A stretch of DNA of 16,516 nucleotides from Geobacter sp. UBA6169 (GTDB lineage Bacteria > Desulfobacterota > Desulfuromonadia > Geobacterales > Pseudopelobacteraceae). Position 1 is the first letter of the stretch. Each line of letters opens with the position of its first letter. The stretch is from positions 12,990 to 29,505 of the forward strand of contig DIUB01000111.1 of the NCBI GenBank assembly GCA_002422265.1. Direction: 5' to 3'. The notes beneath the pieces were generated by a model, which had not been told where the DNA came from, did not search any database, and saw only the letters and a list, made by a program, of their open reading frames with translations. This document shows positions 15,908-16,516 of this stretch, one piece after another. The position numbers and the translations under genes were made by a program.

Positions 15908-16516
15908 ATGCCTGATTCATTGCAATCGCTGCTTGACCCGGCCAAATTGCAGGGGCTGCTGGACGGCTTTACCAGAGTAACCGGCATTACCGCAGCCATT
16001 ATCGATAATCAGGGGACACTGCTGGCTTCAAGTGCGCGCCCGTCATTATGCTCGAAATACACTGATATTGATTCGATTGTCAGCAGCTGCAGGTTGAACA
16101 GACTCCATCTGCTGCAGGCCGACCCTGGTCAGAGCCTCTCACAGGAAAATCATTGCCCTAACGGACTGGTGGACGCAGCCCAGCCGATCATACTGGATGG
16201 CAAGCAGTTTGGAGGGCTGGTGATGGGCCAAGTATTTATCAACAAGCCTGATTATGATTTTTTCTGTGAAGAGGCCAAACGGAGAGGCTATGACACCGAT
16301 GAATACCTGAAAGACGTGTTTGCAGTTCCACTGGTAACTGAAGAACAGTTTGAGAATGCACGCTCTCTGATGACAGGAATAACCACCCTGCTGGCAGAAC
16401 AGGCCCTGGCACGACGGAAGGCAGAGACAGACGAGAACACTGCCCGGCACCATGCTGAACGGTTTGTCAGAGAAATCAGGCGCCAGAAAATGCAGTTGCA
16501 GATCTATGCCGAGGAC
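15908..16516 (+). CDS. PocR-domain sensor protein, 5' part (runs off the window)
   Basis: The frame is open from ATG 15908 to the last base (203 codons). AAGGAG (15895-15900) lies 7 nt upstream. Residues about 5-165 match the PocR sensory domain in style: LLDGFTRVTGITAAIIDNQG, LCSKYTDID with Cys48, Cys61, NHCPNGLVDAAQPIIL with Cys83, FGGLVMGQVFINKPDYDFF, and EEAKRRGYDTDEYL. This domain is found in the propanediol regulator PocR and in many kinases and chemoreceptors, and is thought to bind small organic ligands; the cysteines could also hold a metal or act in redox sensing. From about residue 165 a charged helix (RRKAETDENTARHHAERFVREI) suggests a coiled coil leading to a PAS, kinase or other output domain beyond the window. 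There is no signal peptide, so the sensor is cytoplasmic. The 143-nt gap before it may contain a promoter that I could not identify. Confidence 0.85.
   Translation, partial: MPDSLQSLLDPAKLQGLLDGFTRVTGITAAIIDNQGTLLASSARPSLCSKYTDIDSIVSSCRLNRLHLLQADPGQSLSQENHCPNGLVDAAQPIILDGKQFGGLVMGQVFINKPDYDFFCEEAKRRGYDTDEYLKDVFAVPLVTEEQFENARSLMTGITTLLAEQALARRKAETDENTARHHAERFVREIRRQKMQLQIYAED

Overview
This window looks like a chromosomal segment of a free-living Gram-negative deltaproteobacterium, most likely of the Geobacter/Trichlorobacter group (Desulfuromonadales). This is inferred from gene order and protein style (glnB-glnA, M50 protease-trpS-scpA-scpB, acnB as aconitase, ihfA followed by a MerR-like gene, dense two-component genes, a PocR-domain sensor). 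No database search was possible. All convincing genes are on the + strand. There is no rRNA, tRNA, CRISPR array, transposase or integrase that I can see.

Region 1 (1-1594) is the nitrogen-assimilation pair: the 3' end of a PII signal protein gene, then a complete type I glutamine synthetase that keeps its adenylylation tyrosine, closed by a strong intrinsic terminator. Region 2 (about 1612-5554) is a tight housekeeping run: site-2-type membrane protease, tryptophanyl-tRNA synthetase, the kleisin ScpA and its partner ScpB, and a Memo-family protein. Spacing goes from 22 nt down to overlaps, so one transcript is likely. Region 3 (about 5576-8263) is a monocistronic acnB with a consensus-like promoter, a symmetric operator-like element over the -10 box and a terminator. 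Region 4 (8367-9109) is ihfA plus a MerR-like regulator.

Region 5 (9192 to the window end) is an accessory signalling island made almost only of phosphorelay parts. In order it holds a soluble REC-HisKA_3 kinase, a NarL-type regulator overlapping it by 4 nt, a paralogous second NarL-type regulator, a REC-Hpt protein, a soluble three-PAS HisKA kinase, a third LuxR-HTH regulator overlapping it by 16 nt, and the start of a PocR-domain sensor that runs off the window. The set contains two kinases, at least five receiver domains, one Hpt domain and three DNA-binding outputs. This suggests a branched or multistep cytoplasmic phosphorelay with the REC-Hpt protein as a possible shuttle; the wiring is inference. 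The gaps in this island hold the least explained sequence: an 18-bp dyad upstream of the second regulator, two in-frame starts each with its own ribosome binding site, a nested hairpin that buries the ribosome binding site of the REC-Hpt gene, and a run of dyads ahead of the three-PAS kinase.
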